DNA from: an uncultured Rhodoferax sp.
GTDB taxonomy: Bacteria > Pseudomonadota > Gammaproteobacteria > Burkholderiales > Burkholderiaceae_C
Length of the DNA: 64,000 nucleotides
Assembly (NCBI RefSeq): GCF_946221635.1
Contig: NZ_CAMIHB010000010.1
Coordinates: forward strand, 1 to 64,000
Direction: 5' to 3'
Translations under genes and position numbers: made by a program
Shown here: positions 50,795-59,041 of the stretch, in pieces
Numbering within the stretch: the stretch's first letter is position 1
How the letters are laid out: each line of letters begins with the position of its first letter
The notes under the pieces: model-generated
Database searches by the model: none
What the model saw: only the letters and a program-made list of their open reading frames with translations
Told to the model about the DNA's origin: nothing

Positions 50795-52519
50795 ATGCGC
50801 TTTGCCCGTCCCCCAAACCGGCTGTTCCGGCTGCTGGCGCTCACCACCGCGCTGGCGGCCGCCGTCGGCTGGGCGCAGACCGCCCCCGCACCGGCTGCCG
50901 CGGCGGCGCCCCCTGCCGCCGCCGTGCCGGCCTGGAGCCCTGCGCAATGGCAAGCCTTGTGGAGTGCAGCGCAGCACACGGCGGGTACCACGGCCTATGA
51001 CTACAAGTGGCTGTTCTTTCCCGACATCGGCCGGGCCCACATGGCCAGCGTCACCGGCCTGCGCAATGCCACGGTGCGCAGCGCCCCGAATCTGGTCGCG
51101 GTTCCCCCGTCCATCCGCCAGGCCCTGATCAACCTCTACACCCCCGGCGAGAAAAGCCCGCCCCTGCCCTATACCCACCGCGGCACGCCGGGCTTTGTGG
51201 TGGTGGAACTGGTGCGCAGCAGCCGCGCCATACCGTTGTTGCAGGGGCCGGAATTCGAGCGGGCCGCGGCCGCGTGGGTGGCCGCTGGCCTGTTGCCCGG
51301 GCCCGACGCCCTGCTGGCCGATGCCAAGGAACGCGCCCGCGCCGCCTACTGGTGGGCGCTCACGCCACAGGCGGTGCAGGCCATCCCGGCGGACCTGTCG
51401 CCCAATGTGGAATACGGCAACCACCTCACCCCGCTCACGCGCGCCATCCTTGCCGGCCGGCAAGACCTGGCCCAGGCCCTGCTGGACCGCGGCGCCGACC
51501 TGCAGCAATGCGGCGTGCTGGGCTGCCCCCTGCATCTGGCGGTCAGCGATCCAGATACCACCCAGGGCGCGCAATGGCTGACCTGGCTGCTGGCGCGTGG
51601 CGCCCGGCCTGACACCATAGACCGCAGGCACCTCGCTGGCGCCGACACACCGCTGGCCGCTGCCATTGCACAAGACCGGCTGCCCCTGGCCGAAGACCTG
51701 GTGCGCGCGGGCGCGTCCGTGAACGGCGTACCCGGTGTGCGGCATACGCCGCTGTACCAGGCCGCCACCTACCACCGGCGTGACACGGTGCAATGGCTGA
51801 TCACACGCGGCGCCAGTGTGCTGCCCTGGGACGACCGCGATGCCCCGCCCCCCGGCGGTGTGGCCCATCTCTACGCCGCAGCCCAGTCCACCGGGGACGC
51901 AGACTTTGCCCGTTGGGCCGATGCCACCATGATGGCCGCCGTCAACGCCTCGCCGCGCTACCGTTTCGAGGCCTTCGTGGAACAGGATGGCAAGCGCCAG
52001 GCGCTGGCCGACGGCGCTGCGTTGCGGCTCAAGGCCGCGCCCTTTCGCCTGGTACTGGTACTGCCCCCCGCCGCCAGCGACCGCGTGACCATGGGTGCCT
52101 CTTTCCAGAAGGCCTGGGCCGATGAAGTGCGCCAGGGCGAACTGCGCAACCCCATGTTCCGACCCTACTCCGCCGCTGCGCTGGCCGAGCCGCCCAGCGA
52201 GGGCTCCTACGACCTGCTGGTGGGCCAGCCCTGTGCGGCAGACGCCAAAGCCGACGACGTCTGCCCGGGCGTACAGTTTGTGCTGCAGTTGGACGCCAGC
52301 GCGCGCAAGGACTTCCACAGCATCCGGGCCGACAGGCATGAGTACGTGCGCGAGGTGCGCCGCATCTTTGATGTGTCCACCGAGCGTGACATCGCGGTCC
52401 CACTGGAACAGTTCCGCGGCAAGACCCTGCAACTGGTGCTGAGCACCACCCTCAACATGGGCGGCATGGACGGCCAGCGCCTGATCCACCCGCGCTTTGT
52501 GACCCTGACCCTGCAATAA
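50795..52519 (+). CDS. Secreted ankyrin-repeat protein of unknown function
   Basis: 574 aa with signal peptide (cleaved after GWAQ, about 27) and Ala/Pro-rich linker to about 47. The middle holds about three ankyrin-like repeats (for example TPLTRAILAGRQDLAQALLD, TPLAAAIAQDRLPLAEDLVR, TPLYQAATYHRRDTVQWLIT; residues about 205-345). The C-terminal 200 residues are beta-rich and unrecognised. It would act in the periplasm or outside. Divergent from fkpB; radC starts five bases after its stop. Confidence 0.75.
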   Translation: MRFARPPNRLFRLLALTTALAAAVGWAQTAPAPAAAAAPPAAAVPAWSPAQWQALWSAAQHTAGTTAYDYKWLFFPDIGRAHMASVTGLRNATVRSAPNLVAVPPSIRQALINLYTPGEKSPPLPYTHRGTPGFVVVELVRSSRAIPLLQGPEFERAAAAWVAAGLLPGPDALLADAKERARAAYWWALTPQAVQAIPADLSPNVEYGNHLTPLTRAILAGRQDLAQALLDRGADLQQCGVLGCPLHLAVSDPDTTQGAQWLTWLLARGARPDTIDRRHLAGADTPLAAAIAQDRLPLAEDLVRAGASVNGVPGVRHTPLYQAATYHRRDTVQWLITRGASVLPWDDRDAPPPGGVAHLYAAAQSTGDADFARWADATMMAAVNASPRYRFEAFVEQDGKRQALADGAALRLKAAPFRLVLVLPPAASDRVTMGASFQKAWADEVRQGELRNPMFRPYSAAALAEPPSEGSYDLLVGQPCAADAKADDVCPGVQFVLQLDASARKDFHSIRADRHEYVREVRRIFDVSTERDIAVPLEQFRGKTLQLVLSTTLNMGGMDGQRLIHPRFVTLTLQ

Positions 52520-52524
52520 GCCCC

Positions 52525-53244
52525 ATGCCCCTCAAGGACCTGCCCCCCGACGCCCGCCCGCGCGAAAAGCTGCTGGCACGCGGCCCTGGCGCCCTCAGCG
52601 ATGCCGAGTTGCTGGCCATTCTGCTGCGCACCGGCATGGCCGGCAAAGGCGTGCTGCAGATGGCAGAAGAACTGCTGCAACTCAAAAACCATAGCAGCTC
52701 GCGCACTATTGACGGGGGCCAGGGCGGGTTTGGAGGCATAGCAGGCCTCCTGAACGCCACCGCAGATGACCTCAAGCGCGTCAAGGGCCTGGGCCCGGCC
52801 AAGCGGGCCGAAATCGTTGCCGTGCTGGAACTGGCCCGCCGCGCCATGGCCCAGCGGCTGCAGGAACGCGAGGTGTTTGCGGACCCGCAGGCCGTCAAGC
52901 ACTACCTGCAGCTGCACCTGGCCGCCAAGGGGCACGAAGTGTTTGCCGTGCTGTTTCTGGACACGCAGAACAAGCTGCTGGCCATGGAAGAGCTGTTCCG
53001 CGGCACGCTGACCCAAACCTCGGTCTACCCGCGCGAAGTCGTCATCCGCGCCCTGCACCATGGCGCAGCCGCCGTGGTACTGGCGCACAACCACCCCAGC
53101 GGCACCGTACAACCCAGCCGGGCCGACGAGGCGCTCACGCAGACGCTCAAGGCCGCGCTGGCGCTGGTGGATGTGCGCGTGCTGGACCACATCATCGTGG
53201 GGCCAGGGCAAGCCCTGTCCATGGCCGAGACCGGACGCATATAA
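52525..53244 (+). CDS. radC: RadC-family protein (JAB/MPN metal-binding domain)
   Basis: 239 aa: N-terminal UPF0758/HhH domain and C-terminal JAB domain with metal ligands H188, H190 (AHNHPSG) and D201. The role is not settled despite the name. Residues about 51-69 (LQLKNHSSSRTIDGGQGGF) are encoded by repeat copy 10. They appear as an extra loop where other RadC proteins have the short LLERFGGLxGLL region, so here the repeat seems to have lengthened the protein. Confidence 0.92.
   Translation: MPLKDLPPDARPREKLLARGPGALSDAELLAILLRTGMAGKGVLQMAEELLQLKNHSSSRTIDGGQGGFGGIAGLLNATADDLKRVKGLGPAKRAEIVAVLELARRAMAQRLQEREVFADPQAVKHYLQLHLAAKGHEVFAVLFLDTQNKLLAMEELFRGTLTQTSVYPREVVIRALHHGAAAVVLAHNHPSGTVQPSRADEALTQTLKAALALVDVRVLDHIIVGPGQALSMAETGRI
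52674..52731 (+). repeat. Dispersed repeat, copy 10 (inside radC)
   Basis: TGCTGCAACTCAAAAACCAT, then AGCAGCTCGCGCACTATTGA and CGGGGGCCAGGGCG match the block order of copy 8 (core, TGCTCGCGCAGTAT, CCACGGGGGCTAGAGCC). In-frame, sense orientation. Confidence 0.7.
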
Positions 53245-53255
53245 AAGAGGCAGTC

Positions 53256-53900
53256 ATGAAGATCAACGCCCTCTCCGACCTGAAGCTGGTCAAGAAAGAA
53301 ATCGAGGCCCAGGCCGCGCGTGACGCCGCTTTGGCCGCCCAACAGGCCGCCGAGGCCAAACGCAAGGCCGCTGCCAGCAACCTGTTCCAGGCCGCCATCG
53401 GCAAGGTGCAGCCCATGACCCCGCCACCGCGCGCTGCGCTGGCGCCCGCGCCGCCCAAGCCCATCCCGAAGCAGCAACAGCTCGACGATGCGGCTGCATT
53501 GCAAGAGGCCATCAGCGATGAGGTGGACGTGACCACGCTGCTGGACACGGACGAGCAACTGAGCTTTCGCCGCCCCGGCGTGGGTACGGACGTGACGCAG
53601 AAACTGCGCAAGGGCAAGTGGAGCATCCAGAAGCAGATCGACCTGCACGGACTGCGCAGCGACGAGGCACGCGAGGCGCTGGGCGCCTTCATCCGCGACG
53701 CGCACAAGCAGGGCATCCGCTGCGTGCGCGTGGTGCACGGCAAGGGCCTGGGTTCGCCGGGCAAGGCGCCTGTGCTCAAGGAAAAGGTGCACCGCTGGCT
53801 GGTGCAGAAGAGCGAAGTGGTGGCCTTTGTGCAGGCCCAGCCCGCACAGGGTGGCGCCGGTGCGCTGGTCGTATTGCTGCAGCCGCTGAATCGCGCCTAG
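53256..53900 (+). CDS. Smr-domain endonuclease-like protein
   Basis: 214 aa: an Ala/Lys-rich helical N-terminus, then the Smr domain (about 125-212) with IDLHGL and HGKGLG motifs. Smr proteins nick DNA or RNA; small free-standing ones are of unsettled role. It starts 11 nt after radC, same strand. Its stop overlaps the convergent xdhC gene by four bases. Confidence 0.88.
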   Translation: MKINALSDLKLVKKEIEAQAARDAALAAQQAAEAKRKAAASNLFQAAIGKVQPMTPPPRAALAPAPPKPIPKQQQLDDAAALQEAISDEVDVTTLLDTDEQLSFRRPGVGTDVTQKLRKGKWSIQKQIDLHGLRSDEAREALGAFIRDAHKQGIRCVRVVHGKGLGSPGKAPVLKEKVHRWLVQKSEVVAFVQAQPAQGGAGALVVLLQPLNRA

Positions 53901-54889
53901 TCTTGCAGGCCGCCTTTGGCGTGCGACACATCCATATCGCGCGGCAGGGTCACGCCATTTTTCACCGCCAGGATTTCCGCCATCACGCTCACCGCAATCT
54001 CGGGCGGCGTCTTGCTGCCGATGTAGATGCCAATGGGCCCGCGCAAGCGCGCCAACGTCTCTGCGGTTTGGCCCAAGTGCTCCACCATGCGCTGGTGGCG
54101 CGCAGCGTTGTTGCGGCGTGAGCCGATGGCGCCGATGTAGAAGGCCTCGGTCTGCAATGCCTCCAGCAGCGCCAGATCGTCGAGCTTGGGATCGTGCGTC
54201 AGTGCCACCACGCAGCTGCGGCTGTCGGGGGCAAAGGCGCTCACCACCTCGTCGGGCATGCCGCTGCTCACGGTGACACCGGGCACGGACCACGCGCCGC
54301 GGTGCTCCTCACGCGGGTCGCATACCGTGACCGCAAAGCCGCTGAACAGCGCCATGGTGGCCACGTACTCACTGAGCTGGCCCGCACCGATGATGAGCAT
54401 GCGGTACTCCGGGCCAAAGGTATTGGCCAGCTCAGCGTCTGACAGGCTGAGTGCCATTGGAGTACTGGCTGGCTGCAGGCTCACTACACCGTCCTGCAGT
54501 TGCACCGTGCGGCGCACCAGCCGGCCCTGCGCCAGTTGGTCCACCAGCGCCGCCAAGCTGGTGGCCTCGGGGTCAAACTCCAGCAGCAGCTCCAGCGTGC
54601 CGCCACAGGGCAGACCAAATCGATGCGCCTCGTCAGCGGTGACGCCGTACTTCACACGCTGCGGTGCGCCGCTGGGTATGGCCCGCGTGAAGCGAAAGAT
54701 CAAGTCGTCTTCAATACAGCCGCCGGATACCGAGCCCACCACCGCACCGTCTTCACGCAACGCCAGGATAGAGCCCACGGGCCGTGGCGAGGAGCCCCAG
54801 GTGCGCACCACGGTAGCCAACAGCGCACGCCGCCCCGCAGCCCGCCAACTAGCCAGGGCACGCAGGACCATGAGATCGAGGTTTTCCAC
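53897..54889 (-). CDS. xdhC: XdhC/CoxI-family protein
   Basis: 330 aa. Helps insert sulfurated molybdenum cofactor into xanthine-oxidase-family enzymes. N-terminal XdhC_CoxI domain (TWGSSPRPVGSILALREDGA, VSGGCIEDDL) and C-terminal Rossmann domain (MLIIGAGQLSEYVA; GAIGSRRNNAARHQRM). No molybdenum hydroxylase gene is adjacent, so its client enzyme is elsewhere. It lies 15 nt downstream of the truncated haemoglobin gene. Confidence 0.9.
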   Translation of the reverse strand: MENLDLMVLRALASWRAAGRRALLATVVRTWGSSPRPVGSILALREDGAVVGSVSGGCIEDDLIFRFTRAIPSGAPQRVKYGVTADEAHRFGLPCGGTLELLLEFDPEATSLAALVDQLAQGRLVRRTVQLQDGVVSLQPASTPMALSLSDAELANTFGPEYRMLIIGAGQLSEYVATMALFSGFAVTVCDPREEHRGAWSVPGVTVSSGMPDEVVSAFAPDSRSCVVALTHDPKLDDLALLEALQTEAFYIGAIGSRRNNAARHQRMVEHLGQTAETLARLRGPIGIYIGSKTPPEIAVSVMAEILAVKNGVTLPRDMDVSHAKGGLQD

Positions 54890-54904
54890 AGGCAGGACGG
54901 ACGC

Positions 54905-55306
54905 TCAAGCCCCCACGTTGCGCATCCAGTCTGCGGTCTGGAAGAAGGACTGGTTCAGCCGCGCGTGCAATTCGGGCGGAATGCCGGTGTCGGCCATGGC
55001 CTGGTCCATGCAGGCCAGCCATTGGTCGCGCTCCAGGATGCCGATCTTGAAGGGCATGTGGCGCGCGCGCAGGCGCGGGTGGCCGAAGCGCTCCACAAAG
55101 TAGTCGGGGCCACCCAGCCAGCCGCACAGGAACCAGAACAGGTGGTCGCGCGCCTTGTCCAGGCTGCTACCGTGCGCGGCGCGCAGCGCGGTGTAGCCGG
55201 GCTCCAGGTCCATCAGGTCGTAGAAGCGGTCCACCAGGCTGCGGACCACGGTTTCACCGCCTATCCACGCAAAAGGGGTCACGCCAGTGGGTACGTCGTC
55301 AGTCAT
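54905..55306 (-). CDS. glbO: Group II truncated haemoglobin
   Basis: 133 aa haem protein, probably for oxygen or NO chemistry. Proximal histidine H83 in LRARHMPFKIG, Tyr B10 in DRFYDLM (about Y29) and Trp G8 in ERDQWLACM (W96), all group II hallmarks. Preceded by repeat copy 11 within 10 nt upstream of its start, which may affect its leader. Confidence 0.93.
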   Translation of the reverse strand: MTDDVPTGVTPFAWIGGETVVRSLVDRFYDLMDLEPGYTALRAAHGSSLDKARDHLFWFLCGWLGGPDYFVERFGHPRLRARHMPFKIGILERDQWLACMDQAMADTGIPPELHARLNQSFFQTADWMRNVGA

Positions 55307-55312
55307 GCGGAT

Positions 55313-55376
55313 TCAGGTCAAATTGGCATTCAGCCCCCGCAAAATCTATGCGAGCAGCTATCAAAAGTATAGTGCC
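55313..55376 (-). repeat. Dispersed repeat, copy 11 (intergenic)
   Basis: GTCAAATTGGCATTCAGCCC, then CCGCAAAATCTATGCGAGCA and GCTATCAAAAGTATAGTG follow the family order. It fills the gap between the large permease and the truncated haemoglobin. Its left part closely matches copy 2. Confidence 0.83.
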
Positions 55377-55387
55377 TATCAGTCACA

Positions 55388-57904
55388 TCAAGTGACCGCG
55401 CGGCGCAGCGTCTCCACCACCGGACGCAGCAACACCTCGCGCAGCCCCCACCAGCCCGCCGTCAAGGCCAGCACGGCACCGGCCAGCGCCCCCGCCAGCG
55501 GCACCCAGAGCTGCACCGTCCAGTCGAACTCGAATACATAGCGCGCCAGCGCCCAGCCCACCGCCGCTGCCACGAGGGAGGCCAGAAAGCCCGCCAGCAG
55601 CCCCACGCCCGCCAGCTCCGTACGCTGCACCTGGCGCAGCAGGCCGCTGCCGGCGCCCACGGCGCGCATGATGGCGAACTCGCGCGCGCGGTCCTCGCGC
55701 GTGGCCGTCACCGCGGCAAACAGCACCACCAGACCGGCGGCCAGCGTGAAGCCGAACAGGAACTCCACCGCACGAATCACCTGCTCCAACACGCGCTGCA
55801 CCTGGTTGATGGTGCTGGTCATGTCCACATTGGTGATGTTGGGGAAAGCGCGCACCAGCGCATTGTCAAAGCCCTTGGTCTCGGGCGCCTTGAAGGCGGC
55901 CATGTAGGTGCTGGGCACATTCTTGAGCTGCGCCACCGGGTACATGACGAAGAAGTTGGCCCGCATGGAGCCCCAGTCCACCTTGCGCAGCGAAGTGATC
56001 TTGGACTCCGTCTGCACCCCCGCAATGTCAAAGCGCAGGGTGTCGCCCAGCTTCAGGCCCAGGGTCTTGGCAATGCCCTCCTCCACGCTCACGGCCCCCT
56101 CTTCCTCCTCGGTCCATCGGCCGGCGACGATGGGGTTGTGCGGCGGACGTTGGGCGCTGTGCGAGAGATTGAACTCGCGGTCCACCAGGCGCTTGGCGCG
56201 GTCTTCGGCGTAGTCGTCGGGCGACACGGCCTTGCCATTCACCGCCACCAGGCGGCCGCGGATCATGGGGAACCAGTCGAACCGGGTCACACCCTGCTCG
56301 GTCAGTGCCTTGCGGAAGCCATCGGACTGCTCAGGCATGACGTTGATCACAAAACGGTTGGGCGCGTCCGGCGGCGTGGCACGGCGCCAGCTGCTGATGA
56401 GGTCGGTACGCAGCAGCACCAGCAGCACCAGGGCCAGCAAGCCCACGGCCAGCGCACTCACCTGCACCACGGTATAGGCCGGGCGCGCCGACACCTGGCG
56501 CGTGGCCAGCACCAGCCAGCGCGGCGCGGTGGCCTCGTTCACGCTGCGGCGCAGCAGCTTCACCGCCAGCCAGCTCAATCCGGCAAACACCAGCACCGCA
56601 GCCGCAAAACCACCCACGGCGATCAGGCCCAGCATCAGGTCGCTGCTCACCGTCATCAGCAGGGCCGCAAAGCCCGCCACACCGATGGCCAGCACGCCCA
56701 GCGAAGCCGGGCGCAGATTGCCCACATCTCGGCGGATCACACGCAGCGCGGGCACCTGGGCCAGTTGCAGCACGGGCGGGAGGCCAAAGGCCATGAGCAG
56801 CGTCAGGCCCATGCCCAGGCCCAGCGCCACCGGCCACAGCGAGGCCGCGGGCAAGGCGGCATCCACCAGCCCTGCCAGCAGGGCCACAAACAGGTAGTGC
56901 ACGGCAAAACCCAGCAGCACGCCCAGGCCACTGGCAAACAGCCCCACCAGCGCGAACTCGAAGGCATAGGCACTGGCAATGGTGCGCTGCGACAGGCCCA
57001 GCACACGCAGCATGGCGCAGTCATCCAGGTGGTTGGCGGCAAAGGCGCGCGCCGCCAGGGCCACGGCCACGGCGCTCAGCAGCGCAGCCAGCAGGGCCAC
57101 CAGGCTGAGAAATTTCTGCGCCCGGTCCAGCGTCTGGCTCATCTCGGGCCGGCCGCTTTGCAGCGATTCCACACGCACACCGCGCACACCGCCCTTGACC
57201 TCGGCATCGGCCCAGGCCACAAAGCGCTTCACGGCGGACTCCTCGCCGGCCAGGGCCATGCGGTAGTTCAGGCGGCTGGCGGGCTGCACCAGCCCTGTGG
57301 CGTCCAGGTCCGCGCGATGGATCATCACCCGCGGGGCGAAATTCATGAAGCCGCCACCGCGGTCGGGCTCGATCACGATGATGCGGTCCACCGTGAACCG
57401 GCTATCGCCCAACAGCAGTGTGTCGCCCACGTTCAGGCCAACGGCCTCCAGCAGCGCCGCATCGACCCAGGCCCGGCCCTTGGCGGGGATGTCCTTGGTG
57501 GGGGTATCCGCACCGTCCACGGTGCTGCTCACCCGCAGCGCGCCGCGCAGCGGGTAGCCGGGCTCCACCACCTTGAGCGCCACCAGCTTGGCCGCCCCGC
57601 CCTGTGCATCGGTGGCGCGGGCCATGGTCGGGAAACCCAGCGTGTGCACCACCTGCAGGCCCGCGGCGCGGGCGCGTTCCTCAAACGCGGATGGAGGCGG
57701 GTTGTCACTGGAAATGACGGCATCGCCCCCCAGTAGCTGGCGCGCATCGCGCTGCAGGCCGCCCTGCAGCCGGTCCGCAAAAAACCCCACTGCCGTGAGC
57801 GCCGCCACCGCCAGCGTGACCGCCAGGATCAGCAGGCGCAGCTCGCCAGAACGCACATCGCGCCACAGGGTGCGCCAGCCCAGCGCCAGGAAAGACAGTT
57901 TCAC
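55388..57904 (-). CDS. Large FtsX-family ABC permease (YbbP/LolCE-related)
   Basis: 838 aa with two FtsX-type transmembrane units (about ten helices in total), periplasmic domains of roughly 200 residues each, and a conserved start MKLSFLALGWRTLWRDVRSGELR. In E. coli YbbP acts with ATPase YbbA; no ATPase is adjacent here. Probable role in extracting or moving lipid-linked or hydrophobic substrates from the inner membrane; substrate unknown. Confidence 0.88.
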   Translation of the reverse strand: MKLSFLALGWRTLWRDVRSGELRLLILAVTLAVAALTAVGFFADRLQGGLQRDARQLLGGDAVISSDNPPPSAFEERARAAGLQVVHTLGFPTMARATDAQGGAAKLVALKVVEPGYPLRGALRVSSTVDGADTPTKDIPAKGRAWVDAALLEAVGLNVGDTLLLGDSRFTVDRIIVIEPDRGGGFMNFAPRVMIHRADLDATGLVQPASRLNYRMALAGEESAVKRFVAWADAEVKGGVRGVRVESLQSGRPEMSQTLDRAQKFLSLVALLAALLSAVAVALAARAFAANHLDDCAMLRVLGLSQRTIASAYAFEFALVGLFASGLGVLLGFAVHYLFVALLAGLVDAALPAASLWPVALGLGMGLTLLMAFGLPPVLQLAQVPALRVIRRDVGNLRPASLGVLAIGVAGFAALLMTVSSDLMLGLIAVGGFAAAVLVFAGLSWLAVKLLRRSVNEATAPRWLVLATRQVSARPAYTVVQVSALAVGLLALVLLVLLRTDLISSWRRATPPDAPNRFVINVMPEQSDGFRKALTEQGVTRFDWFPMIRGRLVAVNGKAVSPDDYAEDRAKRLVDREFNLSHSAQRPPHNPIVAGRWTEEEEGAVSVEEGIAKTLGLKLGDTLRFDIAGVQTESKITSLRKVDWGSMRANFFVMYPVAQLKNVPSTYMAAFKAPETKGFDNALVRAFPNITNVDMTSTINQVQRVLEQVIRAVEFLFGFTLAAGLVVLFAAVTATREDRAREFAIMRAVGAGSGLLRQVQRTELAGVGLLAGFLASLVAAAVGWALARYVFEFDWTVQLWVPLAGALAGAVLALTAGWWGLREVLLRPVVETLRRAVT

Positions 57905-57966
57905 GGGATGCTCCTCAGAGAGCGGCCATTATTCACCCGGGGCCTTTCTCCCCAGAGCTTTGGGGG

Positions 57967-58797
57967 CTAGCGCGTCTGCAGCGGGCTGTAACGCACCGCC
58001 CGCGGCGCGCGGCACAGGCCCCACAGCTGCAGGCCGCTGCGCTGGGCCATGGCTACGGCCAGGTCGGTAGGGGCGGAAATGGTGGCCAAGAGTGGCACCT
58101 GCAGGCGCAGGCATTTGCGCACCAGCTCGTGGCTGGCGCGGCTGCTCATGAGGACCCAGCCAGGCTCGCCGGTGCGGCCGCTCTGCGCCAGTGCGCCCAG
58201 CAGCTTGTCCAGCGCGTTGTGGCGGCCCACGTCTTCTCTGAGCAGGCGAATCGCCCCGTCGGGGCTGACCCAGGCCGCCGCATGCAAGGAGCCGCAGGCC
58301 ATATTGAGCACCTGCAGTGGCGCCATGGCCAGCACCGCGCGCAGCACCGTCGCCGCGTCCATGGCCTGCACCCAGGGCGCAGCGGCGGGCAATGGTGGCG
58401 GCGCCAGGTCCAGCGCCTGCAGGCTGTCGATGCCGCAGACACCACAACCGGTGCGGCCGGCCAGCGTGCGGCGCTGCTCCTTGAGGCGGGCAAAGGCTGG
58501 GGCCGCAATGTCCAGTTGCACTTCCACCGCGGGGCCGCCTTCCAGCACCACGGGCTGCACCTCGATACCAAAGCACTGCGCCGGCGTGTCCAAAATGCCC
58601 TCGCTCAAGGCAAATCCCAGTGCAAAGGCTTCCAGGTCCTGCGGCGTAGCCAACATCACGGCGTGCGAGATACCGTTGAAGACCAGCGCCACCGGCACCT
58701 CGGCAGCCAGCGTGTCGGTCAACACCCCATCGGCCGGCACGCGTTGCACCGGCGCCTGTGTCAGCGGTGCGGGCAATACAGGAGGGGGTTCAGCCAT
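57967..58797 (-). CDS. fdhD: Formate dehydrogenase accessory sulfurtransferase
   Basis: 276 aa; passes sulfur to the molybdenum cofactor of formate dehydrogenases. The CxxC that carries the sulfur is C118-G-V-C121 in TGCGVCGID. The ATG overlaps the end of the small upstream gene by eight bases. Last gene of the three-gene fdh operon. Confidence 0.94.
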   Translation of the reverse strand: MAEPPPVLPAPLTQAPVQRVPADGVLTDTLAAEVPVALVFNGISHAVMLATPQDLEAFALGFALSEGILDTPAQCFGIEVQPVVLEGGPAVEVQLDIAAPAFARLKEQRRTLAGRTGCGVCGIDSLQALDLAPPPLPAAAPWVQAMDAATVLRAVLAMAPLQVLNMACGSLHAAAWVSPDGAIRLLREDVGRHNALDKLLGALAQSGRTGEPGWVLMSSRASHELVRKCLRLQVPLLATISAPTDLAVAMAQRSGLQLWGLCRAPRAVRYSPLQTR

Positions 58798-59041
58798 GCG
58801 ACAACTGCGCCAGGTGCTGGCGCCCTGCGTCTGTCAGGCTGGCGAGCCAGCGTTCGTCTTCACAGCGCAGCGTGACCCAACCGGGCCCCGCCTGGCCGCC
58901 CAGCACCGCGTCGCCCATCAGCGTGAGCGTGCGCATGACCACGCTGGCGCCCAGGCCCAGGCGCTTGCCCAGCCGGGGCACCGAGACGGGCTGCGCCGAT
59001 TCGGCCAGCACCCGCAGCAGGGCCTCGGCCACATCGCTCAC
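58790..59041 (-). CDS. Small winged-helix-like protein in the fdh operon
   Basis: 83 aa, helical, with a pattern like a compact winged helix (VAEALLRVLAESAQPVSVPR then LGKRLGLGASVVMRTLTLMG and a GxGWVTLRCED beta hairpin). The start is GTG at 59041, overlapping the FdhF stop (GTGA), which implies coupled translation. The tight placement between FdhF and FdhD suggests a regulator or assembly helper for this enzyme. I know of similar small genes in this position but no tested function. Confidence 0.72.
   Translation of the reverse strand: MSDVAEALLRVLAESAQPVSVPRLGKRLGLGASVVMRTLTLMGDAVLGGQAGPGWVTLRCEDERWLASLTDAGRQHLAQLSHG

Noticed and set aside
50294..52516. 740-codon open frame on the minus strand opposite the ankyrin gene
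   Set aside because: Only its last 151 codons (fkpB) match a protein family; the rest is the antisense shadow of a GC-rich gene on the other strand.
57951..57975. GGGGGCTAG at the end of fdhD resembling the repeat right block
   Set aside because: The preceding and following blocks do not match; a chance nine-base agreement is likely.
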